A stretch of 64,000 nucleotides of DNA from Mesaphorura yosii (Eukaryota > Arthropoda > Collembola > Poduromorpha > Tullbergiidae): assembly GCA_009869945.1 (NCBI GenBank), contig WIXG01000100.1, positions 161,607 through 225,606 of the forward strand. The letters are read 5' to 3'. The notes below the pieces were generated by a model. The model worked only from the letters and a program-made list of their open reading frames with translations, was not told the DNA's origin and did not search any database. The first letter of the stretch is position 1; every line of letters begins with the position of its first letter. Positions 63,028-64,000 of the stretch are shown piece by piece. The translations under genes were made by a program, and so were the position numbers.

Positions 63028-63122
63028 TAAATTTATGGTAAGTTAGTTGGTTAATTATTTAAAGGAGTTACCTTTGTTTCGTTCGAGTGCTCTTTTTAAT
63101 TACTGGGTGGTGACACTGACTG

Positions 63123-63557
63123 GCCGAGTTTGAGCCGTTCCTTTCTTGCTAGAAGAGAAAGGGTGACTGAGCCAAAAAGCGTTTTGCGTCCTTGCCGTGC
63201 ACATTTTGAATTTGGTACCATTAGCAGTCAATGTTCGCTTTGTTTTATTTATAAAAGATGGAGGTTCCAAATGCAGAATATTTTACAATAGTACACCACA
63301 CGCGAGTTGTTTTTAAACAACTTTCTGTTTTTAAACAATGAAAATTTTAAACAAGTATAAAAAATCAGCCGCGCGAGGTGTTTATAAACAAGAAAAAAAA
63401 TAAACAAGTCTGGCGTTGTTTAATTTGGAAAAAAAACAAATTAGTCGCAAGTGCCCCAGCATCTGGTCAGTTAAAAAGCCTTATAAAATCAGTGGGTTAG
63501 CACTGATCAGCTTGACTTTCGGTCATTTTGAAATAAATAGTGTTGAATAATTTAAAA
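63123..63557. promoter_or_regulatory. Region between the divergent transposon ORFs, with TAAACAA array
   Basis: TAAACAA occurs on the plus strand at 63314, 63332, 63348, 63385 and 63401 and inverted at 63416. The first copy is part of the 8-bp inverted repeat AGTTGTTT / AAACAACT (63305-63322). The motif contains the forkhead core TAAACA but may equally be a transposase-binding repeat. GCAGTCAATGTTCG at 63224 differs by one base from the hAT terminus region at 61303. A TATAAAA lies at 63482-63488, ahead of the Myb/SANT start. Confidence 0.5.
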
Positions 63558-64000
63558 ATGAGCACAAAGGCAAAAACTAAGCCAAAGTCCCGAACCGTCA
63601 GCAGCTTCAAGTGGACCACTGAGGACAAGATGAAGGTCGCCAGCTACTTAAGCGAGCACTTTAGCTCCTACAAGGTAACCCACGATGCTTGGACTACTTG
63701 GTCATGTTCCGACAGTTCTATTTATTTTTAAGACTTCTGGGGAGAAAGGCGGTAAGAAGGCTCAATTTCTTAGACAAATGAAAGACGCAATTGGTCTCAA
63801 CGGTCGGTTCGGTCGGTTGCAACGAAACTCAATTCAGGAATGGATTTAATTCGCTAATGCGTAAGTACATGGACATACGCAAGAAACTAAATGAGTCTGG
63901 ATTTGGAGTCGACCCGGATAAGGATGCTGCTCTAGACAAAGGTACTAAAATGTCATTTCAGACCACGAGATGCCAATCTGAAGGCTCACAACATTTTTCT
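63558..64000 (+). CDS. Myb/SANT-like DNA-binding protein, transposon-associated, partial and frameshifted
   Basis: Exon 1 runs 63558-63674 (ATG with AAAA before it) and encodes a basic leader followed by F-K-W-T-T-E-D-K-M-K-V-A. A 58-base phase-0 intron (63675-63732, GTAACC to TTTTTAAG) leads to a segment with K-K-A-Q-F-L-R-Q-M-K. That frame stops at 63847. The +1 frame continues as F-N-S-L-M-R-K-Y-M and L-N-E-S-G-F-G-V-D and is open to the window end. The tryptophan plus the S-G-F-G-x-D end match Myb/SANT-like domains of the Myb_DNA-bind_3 type found in Harbinger-like and other transposon-linked proteins. The frame change near 63,790-63,840 lies at a CGGTCGGTT direct repeat and may be decay or an unrecognised intron. 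The full protein runs beyond the window. Confidence 0.6.

Larger units (their letters stand above)
61304..63122 (-). mobile_element. Decayed hAT-superfamily transposon
   Basis: The left end reads CAGTCAGTGTTCGATAAATC from 61304; CAGTG-type termini are usual for hAT elements. An exact inverted copy of the first ten bases, ACACTGACTG, lies at 63113-63122 and may be the other end. I found no matching 8-bp target duplication, so the boundaries are tentative. Between them are subterminal repeats (61364-61485) and minus-strand transposase fragments with BED finger and DUF659-like core. Only about 0.5 kb separates the last recognisable transposase codons from the terminus, so the C-terminal half, including the hAT dimerisation domain, is missing. 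Confidence 0.7.

Noticed and set aside
1..64000. tRNA, rRNA, CRISPR or hammerhead ribozyme
   Set aside because: I looked for B-box GGTTCGANNCC, regular spaced repeats and CTGANGA...GAAA cores. Partial matches such as CTGATGA near 18,161 and 15,930 lack the remaining elements.

Overview
This is eukaryotic, almost certainly arthropod, genomic DNA. It has spliced genes with GT-AG introns and AATAAA poly(A) signals, and very little of it is coding. The one clear host gene is a member of the kekkon family of LRR-Ig transmembrane proteins, known to me only from arthropods. The species or order cannot be fixed from the sequence; nothing here separates an insect from a springtail or crustacean.

Layout. 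Positions 1 to about 39,300 are a gene desert on both strands. It holds no recognisable protein domain, tRNA, rRNA or CRISPR array, but does hold scattered hairpins and palindromes, exact octamer motifs concentrated in the first 20 kb, one well-formed non-coding exon candidate (16,254-16,336), a G-quadruplex/i-motif tract, and two dimeric POU-type sites (29,403 and 35,749). From 39,458 to 44,676 (+) lies a complete four-exon kekkon-like gene of 960 codons: signal peptide, LRRNT, about seven LRRs, LRRCT, one Ig domain with an unusual serine-rich insertion, one membrane span, a cytoplasmic tail of nearly 490 residues, and a C-terminal T-E-I that fits a class I PDZ ligand. Poly(A) signals follow it.

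From 45,334 to 54,454 nothing is confidently coding. At 54,455 there is a textbook TATA-initiator promoter followed by a short leader exon ending in a GTAAGA donor. It probably starts a + strand gene whose body lies beyond a long intron or outside the window. From about 56,100 to the end the DNA changes character and is repeat-derived: a chain of small GC-rich hairpins (56,138-56,371), an LTR-like region with a diverged duplication of about 190 bp, a 21-bp triplet repeat and a 16-bp palindrome (58,900-59,830), a decayed minus-strand hAT (BED/DUF659-type) transposon (about 61,304-63,120), and a plus-strand Myb/SANT-like ORF (63,558 to the window end) behind an array of TAAACAA motifs.

The most interesting leads are the hAT remnant with its divergent Myb/SANT neighbour, which carries a start resembling the hAT terminus; the hairpin chain; the exact POU palindrome upstream of the kekkon gene; and the serine-rich insertion in the kekkon Ig domain. 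All statements rest on reading the sequence and remembered family features; no search was run.
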